Positions 1 through 8,475 of a stretch of DNA of 44,178 bases are shown here, one piece after another (the first letter of the stretch is position 1; each line of letters begins with the position of its first letter). Origin of the DNA: Bacteroidales bacterium (GTDB lineage: Bacteria > Bacteroidota > Bacteroidia > Bacteroidales > Muribaculaceae); assembly GCA_004552395.1 (NCBI GenBank), contig SFOK01000011.1, positions 1-44,178 of the forward strand. Reading direction: 5' to 3'. Below the pieces are notes generated by a model. It was not told the origin of the DNA, did no database searches, and saw nothing but the letters and a program-made list of their open reading frames with translations. The translations under genes were made by a program, and so were the position numbers.

Positions 1-11
1 CGATTCGGCAA

Positions 12-94
12 GGGCGAATACCAGAGTGGCCAAATGGGGCAGACTGTAAATCTGCTGGTTTATACCTTCGGTGGTTCGAATCCATCTTCGCCCA
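12..94 (+). tRNA. tRNA-Tyr (anticodon GTA)
   Basis: The acceptor arms GGGCGAA (12-18) and TTCGCCC (87-93) pair perfectly, with discriminator A at 94. The anticodon stem-loop CAGACTGTAAATCTG exposes GTA, which reads Tyr codons. The long variable arm (GCTGGTTTATACCTTCGGT region) is the class II feature expected for bacterial tRNA-Tyr, and the T-loop GGTTCGAATCC is intact. The 3' CCA is not encoded, so it would be added after transcription. Confidence 0.96.
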
Positions 95-139
95 CTCATT
101 CATAATTCCAAGAATAACTAACACAGGCAAAACCTAATT

Positions 140-182
140 GGCTTCCCCCCTTTCGGCAAGGCGGGAAGCCTCCTTGCTTTTA
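140..182 (+). terminator. Hairpin terminator after tRNA-Tyr
   Basis: GGCTTCCC (140-147) and GGGAAGCC (163-170) form a perfect 8-bp stem, followed by TCCTTGCTTTTAT. This is a plausible intrinsic terminator for the tRNA transcript, although the T-tract is interrupted. Confidence 0.55.
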
Positions 183-188
183 TTCCCC

Positions 189-242
189 GACGGGTCGGAC
201 GGGTCGGACAAGTCAGACGGGTCGGACAGGTCGGACAGGTCG
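189..242 (+). repeat. 9-bp tandem repeat, six units
   Basis: Six consecutive copies of a 9-mer of the form GACGGGTCG (variants GACAAGTCA and GACAGGTCG) fill 189-242 without interruption. The array lies between the tRNA terminator and the dapB promoter and encodes no credible protein. It is a microsatellite-like array that could vary in copy number between strains. Confidence 0.85.
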
Positions 243-303
243 GATGTGATCCGGATTTTAGAGATATTAACATTCTAATTACGCGGGGGAGTGGATTTTT
301 AGC

Positions 304-311
304 TAACTTTG
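304..311 (+). promoter_or_regulatory. Bacteroidota -7 promoter element for dapB
   Basis: TAACTTTG at 304-311 matches the Bacteroidota -7 consensus TAnnTTTG and lies about 130 nt before the dapB start. I do not see a clear -33 TTTG at the usual distance, so this is a single-element call. Transcription would start near 315-320 and leave a roughly 120-nt leader. The rest of 243-439 holds no other gene I can support. Confidence 0.5.
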
Positions 312-439
312 CAGGTTGAAGCTGACCGCACAAGCCCGCCAAGGCAACAGCCACTGAAAGGGGCGATGCTGCCGCGAGGGAAAGGCCGAGATGGCGATGG
401 CTGGATGGGTCAGCGAAGGTGAAGCAAAAACAGCGCAAG

Positions 440-1183
440 ATGAAGATCGCAATTGTAGGATATGGCAAGATGGGCCACACAGTGGAGAAGTTCGCGCTCC
501 GTCGCGGGCACGAGGTTGTGGCCCGCATCGACAAGGATAATCAGCAGGATTTCGACTCGGAGGCGTTCCGCAGCGCGGATGTGGCCATAGAATTTTCTGT
601 GGGCTCGTGTGCGCCGGGCAACATACTCAACTGTCTGGAACGCGGCATACCGGTCGTGTCGGGCACGACCGGTTGGCTCAACGATGAGACTCGCTGCGAA
701 GTGGCCTCGGTGGCAGCCGCCAAAGATGTCTCGCTGATCATGTCGGCCAATTTCTCGGTCGGTGTTAACATCACCAAGGCGCTCAACCGTATGCTGGCAC
801 GCATCATGAACCGTTTTCCGGCTTACCGTGCCGAGGTCGAGGAGATACATCACACGGCTAAGATAGACCACCCGTCGGGCACGGCGATAGCTTTAGCTGA
901 GGAAATTATCGACCATACCGACCGCTACGACCGATGGGCCGAGACGGAGCGCGGATCTGCTCCGCAGGCGGGGACCGTCGACATAAGATATTCTCGCGAG
1001 GGCGACAATCCGGGCTATCACCGCGTCAGCTGGACCGGCGATGTGGACCGCATAGCCATAGAACATCAGGCTTTCTCGCGCGACGGATTTGCCGAAGGCG
1101 CCGTGGTAGCCGCTGAATGGATCACCGCTCAGCCCAAGGGACAGCTCTACGATATGCAGGATATGCTCAAGAACCTGTTCTGA
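440..1183 (+). CDS. dapB: 4-hydroxy-tetrahydrodipicolinate reductase
   Basis: A cytoplasmic enzyme that reduces hydroxy-tetrahydrodipicolinate with NAD(P)H in the diaminopimelate/lysine pathway, which feeds peptidoglycan synthesis. The 247-residue product opens with MKIAIVGYGKMG, the Rossmann dinucleotide-binding turn. It carries the catalytic segment EIHHTAKIDHPSGTA, with the family's His and Lys and the substrate-binding PSGTA. Length is normal for the short Bacteroidota form. I chose the ATG at 440 because it starts directly at the Rossmann strand; an in-frame GTG at 419 would add only seven unconserved residues. The gene heads a dapB-lepB-wbqC order that I recognise from other Bacteroidales. 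Confidence 0.95.
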   Translation: MKIAIVGYGKMGHTVEKFALRRGHEVVARIDKDNQQDFDSEAFRSADVAIEFSVGSCAPGNILNCLERGIPVVSGTTGWLNDETRCEVASVAAAKDVSLIMSANFSVGVNITKALNRMLARIMNRFPAYRAEVEEIHHTAKIDHPSGTAIALAEEIIDHTDRYDRWAETERGSAPQAGTVDIRYSREGDNPGYHRVSWTGDVDRIAIEHQAFSRDGFAEGAVVAAEWITAQPKGQLYDMQDMLKNLF

Positions 1184-1331
1184 CCCGGCCAAAATCGACT
1201 CCGGATCCGGTCAAAACCGAACCGGATACAGTCAATAATGACCGACTTCTGACCCTCTTTCCTCCCCGAATTTCCGAGCTGCTTCATCTGAAAGCAGCTG
1301 ATCACAAACCCACCTACCGAAGACCGACAAT

Positions 1332-2903
1332 ATGACACCTGACAAAGATAAAGACCTGAAAGATAAATCCTCAGCTTCTGCTGGCGACAAAACCGCCCAG
1401 GCACCGGCTCCCGGCAACTCCGCTCCGGCTCCCGGATCCAAGCCCTCACCGGCTCCCGGTGGAAAGACGGCGGCGAAACCTTTTTCCGAGGAGGATTTCA
1501 AGCAGAGGATAGAACAAGTGAAGGTCACGCGATGGATACGTTTTTCGCTCGTGGCGCTTGTATGGACGCTATTCTGCATCTGGCTTGGCAACCTCTGGCT
1601 GCTGATTGTGCTTCCGCTGCTGTTTGACATCTACATCACCGGCTACATACCGTTCTCATGGTGGAAACATTCGCCCCACAAGATAGTGCGGACACTCATG
1701 GGGTGGGTCGATGCCATTGTGTATGCGCTGATCCTGGTCTATTTCCTGTTTGCGTTTGTGGGTCAGCAATACAAGATACCGTCATCGTCGCTCGAGAAGA
1801 CGCTTCTTGTAGGCGATTATCTATGGGTGAACAAGGCCGTCTACGGTCCGCGAGTACCCCAGACGCCGATACATTTCCCGCTCGCGCAGCACACTTTCCC
1901 CTGGGGAGGCAAGAGCTATTCCGACCTCATACAGCTTGAATATCACCGTCTTCCGGGTCTGCGCAATGTGGAGCGCTACGATATCGTGGTGTTCAACGCG
2001 CCTATGGAAGACTCCGTGCTGACGAAACGCACCGACCGCGACCCCGACTATTATCATCTGGTGCAGATGCTCGAATCCGACCCGCAGGCCGGGATCACCG
2101 ACGGACGCCGTTTCATCAAGGAGCATCCGGAGATGTTCGGCGAACTGATCCGGAGGCCCGTGGACCGTCGTGAGAACTTCGTGAAGCGAGTTGTGGGTCT
2201 GCCCGGCGAGCGTTTCAAGATAGTCAACGATATCATCTACATCAACGGCAAGCCGCTGAAAGAGCCTGAGAATGTGCAGCATAACTATATAGTTCCCGTC
2301 AATGCTCCGATCAGTCCCGAGGAATGGGAGAGCATCGGAGTGAGCGCGGCCGACATACCGATGCTTACCGAGTCGCCGCTGTTCGAGAACAAGATCTACG
2401 AACTGCCGCTCACGAGCGATATGGCAGCCGCGACGGCGCGTCTGCCGCAGGTAGCCGGCAAGATAGAGCGTGTGAGCAGCTACGGCGAGCATGTGGCCGG
2501 CATCTTCCCGCTATCCGACCGGATCGGGTGGACACAGGAGAATATGGGCGAGTTCTGGATACCTAAACAGGGCTACACACTGCATCTCACCGCAAACAAC
2601 CTCCCGATATACCGCCGCGCCATCGAAACATACGAAGGGAACAAGGTGGATGTAACCCCCGACGGCAAAATCTATATAAACGGCAAGCAGACAGAGTATT
2701 ACACCTTCAAGTTGGATTACTACTGGATGATGGGCGACAACCGCGACAACTCGGCCGACTCCCGCTACTGGGGCTTTGTGCCCGAGGATCATGTGATAGG
2801 CACACCGTGGCGCGTTCTGATCTCGTTCGATTCCGACAAGCCGCTCTTCAAGGGAGGCATCCGCTGGAACCGTATGCTGCATGAAGCCAACCCGGATAAA
2901 TAA
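1332..2903 (+). CDS. lepB: Signal peptidase I, long Bacteroidota form
   Basis: Membrane serine protease that removes signal peptides from Sec-exported proteins. The 523-residue protein starts with a low-complexity Pro/Ala/Ser/Lys tail (about residues 1-50). Hydrophobic segments follow near residues 70-105 and 120-143. The catalytic Ser/Lys dyad is visible: Ser153 in IPSSSLEKTLLVGD and Lys285 in FVKRVVGLPGE. The late family box MGDNRDNSADSRYWGFVP is intact. A roughly 130-residue insertion between the dyad Lys and that box makes the protein much longer than E. coli LepB, as is usual for this phylum. The ATG at 1332 follows a 148-nt gap after dapB. Confidence 0.95.
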   Translation: MTPDKDKDLKDKSSASAGDKTAQAPAPGNSAPAPGSKPSPAPGGKTAAKPFSEEDFKQRIEQVKVTRWIRFSLVALVWTLFCIWLGNLWLLIVLPLLFDIYITGYIPFSWWKHSPHKIVRTLMGWVDAIVYALILVYFLFAFVGQQYKIPSSSLEKTLLVGDYLWVNKAVYGPRVPQTPIHFPLAQHTFPWGGKSYSDLIQLEYHRLPGLRNVERYDIVVFNAPMEDSVLTKRTDRDPDYYHLVQMLESDPQAGITDGRRFIKEHPEMFGELIRRPVDRRENFVKRVVGLPGERFKIVNDIIYINGKPLKEPENVQHNYIVPVNAPISPEEWESIGVSAADIPMLTESPLFENKIYELPLTSDMAAATARLPQVAGKIERVSSYGEHVAGIFPLSDRIGWTQENMGEFWIPKQGYTLHLTANNLPIYRRAIETYEGNKVDVTPDGKIYINGKQTEYYTFKLDYYWMMGDNRDNSADSRYWGFVPEDHVIGTPWRVLISFDSDKPLFKGGIRWNRMLHEANPDK

Positions 2904-2906
2904 GAG

Positions 2907-3533
2907 ATGACAGAGAGTCCGATACCATATCTCGCTTCGGTGCGATGGTATGCCGCCTACGTCTCCGCGCTCCTTGAGGGCAAAGAGAGGGCGCCGCGCC
3001 TGCCGGCGCATTTCAACCGTACCGAGGTGCTCGCTCCATTCGGTCTGCGTCAACTCTCTGTGCCGATAGAGGGCGGGCGGCGGATCATCTCGCCGCGACG
3101 CTACGAGGAGCTGCAGCTCTCCGAGCACGGCGGATGGCGCCACACTCACTGGCAGACCATCACCTCCGCCTACGGGTCAGCCCCCTATTTCCACTACATG
3201 GAGGACCGTTTCCGGGCCATATACGAGCGGCGCTACGACCTGCTCGGCACACTCTGCCGCGAGCTGCACCGGGCCGTCTGCGACTCGATGCGGCTCGACG
3301 AGGCTATAGAGGGCCTGCGTTCGCTGCCCGACCCCGCGGCCGCCAAAGGACGCACCGTAGCGCTCCCCTCGCCCGAGATCTCGATACTGCATCTGCTCTT
3401 CTACGGCGGCACAGAGTCCGTCTTCACCCTCCTCAGATTCAACTCAGAGACCGGATCGCCCTCCATGCCTGACTCGGGCTCCGGGTCCGAATCACTCCTC
3501 AAAACCGACTCACTCCTCGAAACGAAAGCATGA
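2907..3533 (+). CDS. WbqC family protein
   Basis: A 208-residue protein resembling the WbqC-like family, whose members are often found near polysaccharide genes but lack a firmly established reaction. The recognisable parts are the N-terminal region with the VRWYAAYV segment and the central GGWRHTHWQTITSAYG block followed by the aromatic APYFHY stretch. The last ~30 residues are a Ser-rich low-complexity tail. It starts 3 nt after lepB and its stop overlaps the next start (ATGA at 3530), so it is very probably co-transcribed and translationally coupled. Specific function is unknown. Confidence 0.75.
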   Translation: MTESPIPYLASVRWYAAYVSALLEGKERAPRLPAHFNRTEVLAPFGLRQLSVPIEGGRRIISPRRYEELQLSEHGGWRHTHWQTITSAYGSAPYFHYMEDRFRAIYERRYDLLGTLCRELHRAVCDSMRLDEAIEGLRSLPDPAAAKGRTVALPSPEISILHLLFYGGTESVFTLLRFNSETGSPSMPDSGSGSESLLKTDSLLETKA

Positions 3534-4177
3534 AAATAAGACTTCTATTCATAGCAGCTGCGGCGATACTGACCTGTGCTTTCCGATGCGGGGCACAGAA
3601 TCTCTACGACCCCGAGGCCGAGTTTCCTGACGAGCCGCAAATGAAAGTGAAGTTTATCAGAGGCTATTACCACGATGTCGACGAATACGGCGACACTTGC
3701 CGCTACACGATTTTCAATCCGTTTTACGTCTATTCGCCGCTGAAATTCAAGAACAAGAAGGAGGAGGAATTCTACTGGCGGACCGTGCGCGATGTGCGCA
3801 AGACCCTCCCCTACGCCAAGTTCGCATTCTCCACACTTGTAGAGACTTACGAGTATATACAGACCATCCCCGACCAAAAGCTGCGCGACAAGCACCTCAA
3901 GACGTTGGAGAGAGATATCTTCAACCGCTACAAGCCTGTGATAAAAGGTTTTACGAAGCGCCAGGGCAAGGTTCTTCTGAAGCTGATCGGCCGTGAGACG
4001 AACCAGTCGGGCTACAACATAGTGAAGGCGTTCTTAGGCAGCTTCCGTGCCGGGTTCTGGCAGACATTCGGGCGATTTTTCGGCATGAACCTGAAGGTGA
4101 AATATGAGCCCGAGAAGAATCACGAGGACGCTATCATAGAGCGCATAGCCACACTCATAGAGCAGGGCGCGCTGTGA
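3530..4177 (+). CDS. DUF4294 family exported protein
   Basis: A 215-residue protein with a cleavable N-terminal signal (MKIRLLFIAAAAILTCAFRCGAQ) and a charged C-terminal domain. That domain has the YYWRTVRDVRKTLPYA-like segment and a helical, Lys/Arg-rich region (residues ~100-170) typical of Bacteroidota DUF4294 proteins. No catalytic motif is evident, so the role is unknown; the signal peptide places it in the periplasm. It overlaps the WbqC-family gene by 4 nt and closes the dapB-lepB cluster. Confidence 0.75.
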   Translation: MKIRLLFIAAAAILTCAFRCGAQNLYDPEAEFPDEPQMKVKFIRGYYHDVDEYGDTCRYTIFNPFYVYSPLKFKNKKEEEFYWRTVRDVRKTLPYAKFAFSTLVETYEYIQTIPDQKLRDKHLKTLERDIFNRYKPVIKGFTKRQGKVLLKLIGRETNQSGYNIVKAFLGSFRAGFWQTFGRFFGMNLKVKYEPEKNHEDAIIERIATLIEQGAL

Positions 4178-4407
4178 CCCGGCCGAGGCCGGACACGAGA
4201 ATTGGGTGAGTGGAGGCTCTGCAAGAGGGGGGAAAGCGAAAAAATCGGGGAGGGGAGAAAAATTCAGCGAAAAATAGGTCGAATCATAGCTGTGGTTTCC
4301 TAAAAAATAGTTAAATTCGCAACCTAAACACTGCGCTTTGCCCGCAATGCAATGTTTACTCTTTGTGACCATTCAGAGTTTTGAATAAATATACCTTTAA
4401 AAATATC

Positions 4408-5466
4408 ATGAACAGAAAAGACCTCCTTTTTCCTCTGGCTCTAATCTGTCTGCTTGCGTGCTCCGCTTTCGGAGCCGGCGCGCAGCCGAAGCAGTCGAAG
4501 AAAAGTGTTGTCTATGGCGTGGCCTTCTACAATCTGGAGAACCTCTTCGACACCATCAACAACAACGGCAAGTACGATCTGGAGTTCTCGCCTCAGGGCA
4601 GAAACGCCTGGAACGGAGCCAAATTCCGCAAGAAAATCCATAACATGGCTTATGCGATTTCGCGGATGAAAACCAAGACGACCCCTCAGGGACCGGCCAT
4701 CATCGGAGTGAGTGAAGTTGAGAACCGCACGGTGCTCGAGGATCTGGTCAACGATCCCCAGATCAAGGATCTCAACTATAAGATTGTGCACCACGATTCG
4801 CCCGATGCCCGCGGTATAGACGTCTCGCTGCTCTACAATCCGAAGTTCTTCCGTGTGCTTCGAGTCACCAACCACCGGCTCAAGATAGATTCCCTGCCCC
4901 GCTTCCGCACCCGCGACCAGATGTGTGTGGTAGGTCTTCTGGGCGGCGAGCGTGTGGCTGTGATCGTGAATCATTGGCCATCGCGCCGCGGCGGCACAGA
5001 GCAGTCGTCGTATCTTCGCGAGGCTGCAGCGAGCCTGACGCGCTCCATAGCCGATTCGCTGCTTCAGATCGACCCCAACATGGGTATCATAGTGATGGGC
5101 GACCTCAACGACAGCCCCACGAACAAGAGTCTCACGGATGTGCTTCGCGCCAAGAAGGAGCAGAAGGATGTGGAGGCCGGAGAGTTCTTCAACCCCTTCT
5201 GGCAGCTTCTCGACAAGGGTATCGGCTCTTACATATACCGCGGACGCTGGGATCTCTTCGACCAGATTGTGGTTAACTATAATCTTGTGAACAATCCCGC
5301 CTCGGGTCTGCACTACACCGGCGCGATAGTGCGCAACGACGAGTTCCTCAAGCAACAGGAGGGCAAATACAAAGGTTATCCTTTCCGCACCTTCTCCGAG
5401 GGCGCTTTCATAGGCGGATATTCCGACCATTTCCCCACAGAGATCTTCCTGCGCAAGGATCTCTGA
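4408..5466 (+). CDS. Secreted endonuclease/exonuclease/phosphatase-fold nuclease
   Basis: A 352-residue exported hydrolase of the EEP (DNase I-like) superfamily. A signal peptide (MNRKDLLFPLALICLLACSAFGAGAQ) precedes a domain holding the family's metal and catalytic signatures: FYNLENLFD at the N-terminus, IIGVSEVENR (metal-binding Glu), VNHWPSRRGG (His), MGDLNDSP (Asp/Asn) and the terminal YSDHFP (Asp-His pair). The fold cleaves phosphodiesters or phosphomonoesters; substrate cannot be read from sequence. An in-frame TTG at 4381 would add nine residues, but the ATG at 4408 leads directly into the signal peptide. It lies upstream of a TonB receptor and a nucleic-acid-type lipoprotein, which favours extracellular or periplasmic nucleic-acid breakdown. 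Confidence 0.88.
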   Translation: MNRKDLLFPLALICLLACSAFGAGAQPKQSKKSVVYGVAFYNLENLFDTINNNGKYDLEFSPQGRNAWNGAKFRKKIHNMAYAISRMKTKTTPQGPAIIGVSEVENRTVLEDLVNDPQIKDLNYKIVHHDSPDARGIDVSLLYNPKFFRVLRVTNHRLKIDSLPRFRTRDQMCVVGLLGGERVAVIVNHWPSRRGGTEQSSYLREAAASLTRSIADSLLQIDPNMGIIVMGDLNDSPTNKSLTDVLRAKKEQKDVEAGEFFNPFWQLLDKGIGSYIYRGRWDLFDQIVVNYNLVNNPASGLHYTGAIVRNDEFLKQQEGKYKGYPFRTFSEGAFIGGYSDHFPTEIFLRKDL

Positions 5467-5622
5467 TCTCTCCGGCCAGTCAGGGCGTCCAAGCGCGGCT
5501 AAATATTTCAGAAAGCCGAATGACCGCAGGATCGGAAAGGTCTGAAGGCCGGAAGGCAGCAAAGCCGCAATGCCGGAAGTCCGAACTGCTATAAAACTAA
5601 GAAAAACTAAAAATCAACCTAT

Positions 5623-8412
5623 ATGCGACAAAAACTGATTCTTCTACTCTGCCTCGCCTTCGCGCTGCCATCGTTGGCGGCGACCGGCCTTAAGGGCACC
5701 GTGGTGGATGCCTCGACATCGCAGCCGGTGGCCAACGCCAACGTGATGCTTCGCGATCAGGGCATACTTGTCATCACCGACGCCCAGGGTGTGTTCACGA
5801 TCTCCAATGCACAGGTCGGGACCGATGTGATCGAGGTGATTGCCAACGGTTACACAGACTTTTATCAGGATGTGGAGATAGTGGGCGGTATGGTCAAGAA
5901 TATCGGTGAGCTGCGCCTGACGGCGTCAGACTACGACACGAATGACTTCGACCCCGATCTCGTGTTTGACGAGCTACAGATTCTCGATGACGAGAGCTCC
6001 AATCAGTCGATCGGCACCATCCAGGGCGCTACCGACGACATCTATTATCAGAAAGCCAACTACAACTTCCAGCCGATGTATTTCCGCATACGCGGCTACA
6101 ACACCGAGATGCAGGAAGGGTATGTTAACGGCGTGAAGTTCAACGATCCGCGTTCGGGCCGCTTCAACTTCAGCGGCCTTGGCGGCATGACATCGACAGC
6201 GTTCCGCAACCGCACCGTGGGCATAGGCACCGAGTCGGTGAACTTCGGCTACGGCGACCTTGGCGGCGCCACCAACTACACCACCTACGCATCGGAATTC
6301 GCACCGGGTTTCCGCGGTATGGCCACATTCACCAACTCGAACTATATGTTCCGCGCCGGCTTCCAGTATGCTTCGGGTCTCAACGAGCACGGATGGGCCT
6401 TCGTGGCATCCGTCCTGGGCCGCTATTCGAAAGAGGGTGTGGTAGACGGCACGTTCTACAACTCGCTGGGCATGATGCTTTCAGTGCAGAAGGTATTCAA
6501 CGACAAGCACTCACTTAACCTGACCCTCTGGGGCGCACCGACACAGAGCGCAGGCCAGTCGTATTCATATCAGGAAGCGTTCGACCTTGTAGGCTCCAAC
6601 ACCTACAACCCCGCCTGGGGCTGGTGGGACGGCAAGAAGCGTTCGTCGAGAATCCGCAACACATTCGATCCTTCCGTGATACTGAACTGGCTCTGGAAAC
6701 CGAGCATGAACACATCGCTCAACACGGCAGTGGGTTTCCGCCAGAACCGCTACGCCAACACATCGTTTGACCGTACGTCCAACTCGACCGATCCGCGACC
6801 GGACTATTACAAATATCTCCCCTCCTACATGGCTCCGACAGCCGATCCCGAGACCGAACCGGCACTCTACGACTATCAGCTCGGCATCTACAATTTCGAG
6901 CAGAGCCTCTGGCGTTCGAAGAATCCCGACGTGACACAGATCAACTGGGGTTCGATCTATTACGCCAACCGCATGAACCGTGAATCGTTCGACCGCAACC
7001 CGGCGCTTGTGGGCCAGTCGAGCTACATACTCTCGGCGCGCCACACGAACACATCGTCGTGGATGCTGAGCTCCACACTGAACCAGCGTCTTAACGACTA
7101 CATGACCCTTCAGGGCGGCGTTTCGGTGAACTATACCAACTCACATTTCTACAAGACAGTCTACGACCTGCTCGGCGGCGAGTTCTGGTACGACATCGAG
7201 ACCTTCTACGAGCGCGACTTCGACACATCGGATCCGAAGCTGCAGAACGACCTCAACAACCCGAACCGCAAGGCCGGCAAGGGGGACATCATCGGCTACG
7301 ACTACAACATACGCTACTTCACCACCCAGCTCTGGATACAGAATCAGCTCAAGCTGCGCCACTGGGACGTGAACTACGGCTTCAACGTATCGTACACGAG
7401 CTTCTATCGCGACGGCAACATGCTCAACGGCCGCGCGCCCGAGAACTCGCTGGGCAAAGGCTCGCGCCACAGCTTCGAGAACGCCGGCTTCAAGGCCGGA
7501 GCCACATATAAGATCGACGGCCGCAACTACATAGTAGGTCACGTGGCAGCCGGCACAAAGGCACCCTCCTACGACAAGGCCTACATCAACGCCCGCATCA
7601 AGGACAACACAGTGGACCACCTGCAGTCGGAACAGTATCTTTCGGGCGACATCTCCTACGTATGGAACTGGTCGCGTTTCCGCGGCTCTCTGACCGGCTA
7701 CTGGACCAAGACCTTCAACGGCATGGAGTACACGCTCTACTACGATGACGAGCTCTCGACCAACTCCACCTGCATCATGACCGACCTTGACCGCCAGTAC
7801 ACAGGCGTGGAGCTCGGTCTGGCTTACCAGATCACACCTTCGCTGACCCTGTCGGCCGTGGGCACCTACTCGAAAGCGCAGTACAAGAATCGTCCGACGG
7901 CGAACCGCTCCTACGAGAACGGTCTTTATCCCGACACCGAAGCCACCGTATATCTGAAAAACTACTATCTTGGCGGCGCACCGCAGCAGGCGTACAGCAT
8001 AGGTCTGGACTGGGCGGCTCCCGGCATGTGGTTCTTCGGCATCAACGGCTCCTGGATGGGCGACGGCTACATGTTCCTCTCGCCGATGCGCCACATCAAG
8101 ATGGACGGCATAGTATCGGCCGGCGACACCGAGGAGGCTATCATGCACAAGCTGAAAGAGATCACCCGTCAGGACAAGCTGAACAACGCCTTCGTGCTCA
8201 ACGCCTCGATAGGCAAGGTGCTCTACACCAATTTCGGCTCGGTGAACTTCAACCTGAATGTGACCAACATCCTCAACAACCGCGACATAATGACATTCGG
8301 CCAGCAGCAGAACCGCTTCGACTACAAGACGTTCAATGTGGACAAGTGGGCGAACCGCATCACCTATGCGCAGGGTATCAAGATATATTTCAACGTCGGC
8401 ATCCGCTTCTAA
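5623..8412 (+). CDS. TonB-dependent outer-membrane receptor
   Basis: A 929-residue outer-membrane transporter. After the signal peptide (residues 1-20) comes a carboxypeptidase-regulatory-like beta-sandwich (LKGTVVDASTSQPVANANV, about 22-105). A plug domain follows, with YFRIRGYNTEMQEGYVNGV and the GGMTSTAFRNRTVGIG region. The rest is a long beta-barrel rich in aromatic and Asn/Tyr strands that ends in IKIYFNVGIRF with a C-terminal Phe. No SusD-like partner is encoded beside it, so it is not a standard SusCD glycan pair. The neighbouring nuclease, OB-fold-like lipoprotein and endonuclease I suggest that its cargo is a nucleic-acid fragment or nucleotide (inference). Confidence 0.9.
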   Translation: MRQKLILLLCLAFALPSLAATGLKGTVVDASTSQPVANANVMLRDQGILVITDAQGVFTISNAQVGTDVIEVIANGYTDFYQDVEIVGGMVKNIGELRLTASDYDTNDFDPDLVFDELQILDDESSNQSIGTIQGATDDIYYQKANYNFQPMYFRIRGYNTEMQEGYVNGVKFNDPRSGRFNFSGLGGMTSTAFRNRTVGIGTESVNFGYGDLGGATNYTTYASEFAPGFRGMATFTNSNYMFRAGFQYASGLNEHGWAFVASVLGRYSKEGVVDGTFYNSLGMMLSVQKVFNDKHSLNLTLWGAPTQSAGQSYSYQEAFDLVGSNTYNPAWGWWDGKKRSSRIRNTFDPSVILNWLWKPSMNTSLNTAVGFRQNRYANTSFDRTSNSTDPRPDYYKYLPSYMAPTADPETEPALYDYQLGIYNFEQSLWRSKNPDVTQINWGSIYYANRMNRESFDRNPALVGQSSYILSARHTNTSSWMLSSTLNQRLNDYMTLQGGVSVNYTNSHFYKTVYDLLGGEFWYDIETFYERDFDTSDPKLQNDLNNPNRKAGKGDIIGYDYNIRYFTTQLWIQNQLKLRHWDVNYGFNVSYTSFYRDGNMLNGRAPENSLGKGSRHSFENAGFKAGATYKIDGRNYIVGHVAAGTKAPSYDKAYINARIKDNTVDHLQSEQYLSGDISYVWNWSRFRGSLTGYWTKTFNGMEYTLYYDDELSTNSTCIMTDLDRQYTGVELGLAYQITPSLTLSAVGTYSKAQYKNRPTANRSYENGLYPDTEATVYLKNYYLGGAPQQAYSIGLDWAAPGMWFFGINGSWMGDGYMFLSPMRHIKMDGIVSAGDTEEAIMHKLKEITRQDKLNNAFVLNASIGKVLYTNFGSVNFNLNVTNILNNRDIMTFGQQQNRFDYKTFNVDKWANRITYAQGIKIYFNVGIRF

Positions 8413-8475
8413 GGGAGCAGTCCTAAAAAGCCGAACAGGATTCACAAACAAGTACAAACAAGACATACACCATAT

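Noticed and set aside
1..11. End of another tRNA before tRNA-Tyr
   Set aside because: CGATTCGGCA is only faintly like a T-loop end and too short to support an RNA gene.
4337..4365. Promoter before the EEP nuclease gene (TTTG at 4337, ACTCTTTG at 4358)
   Set aside because: The -7 part lacks the TA and the spacing is 17 nt, short of the usual 19-21; not strong enough to list.
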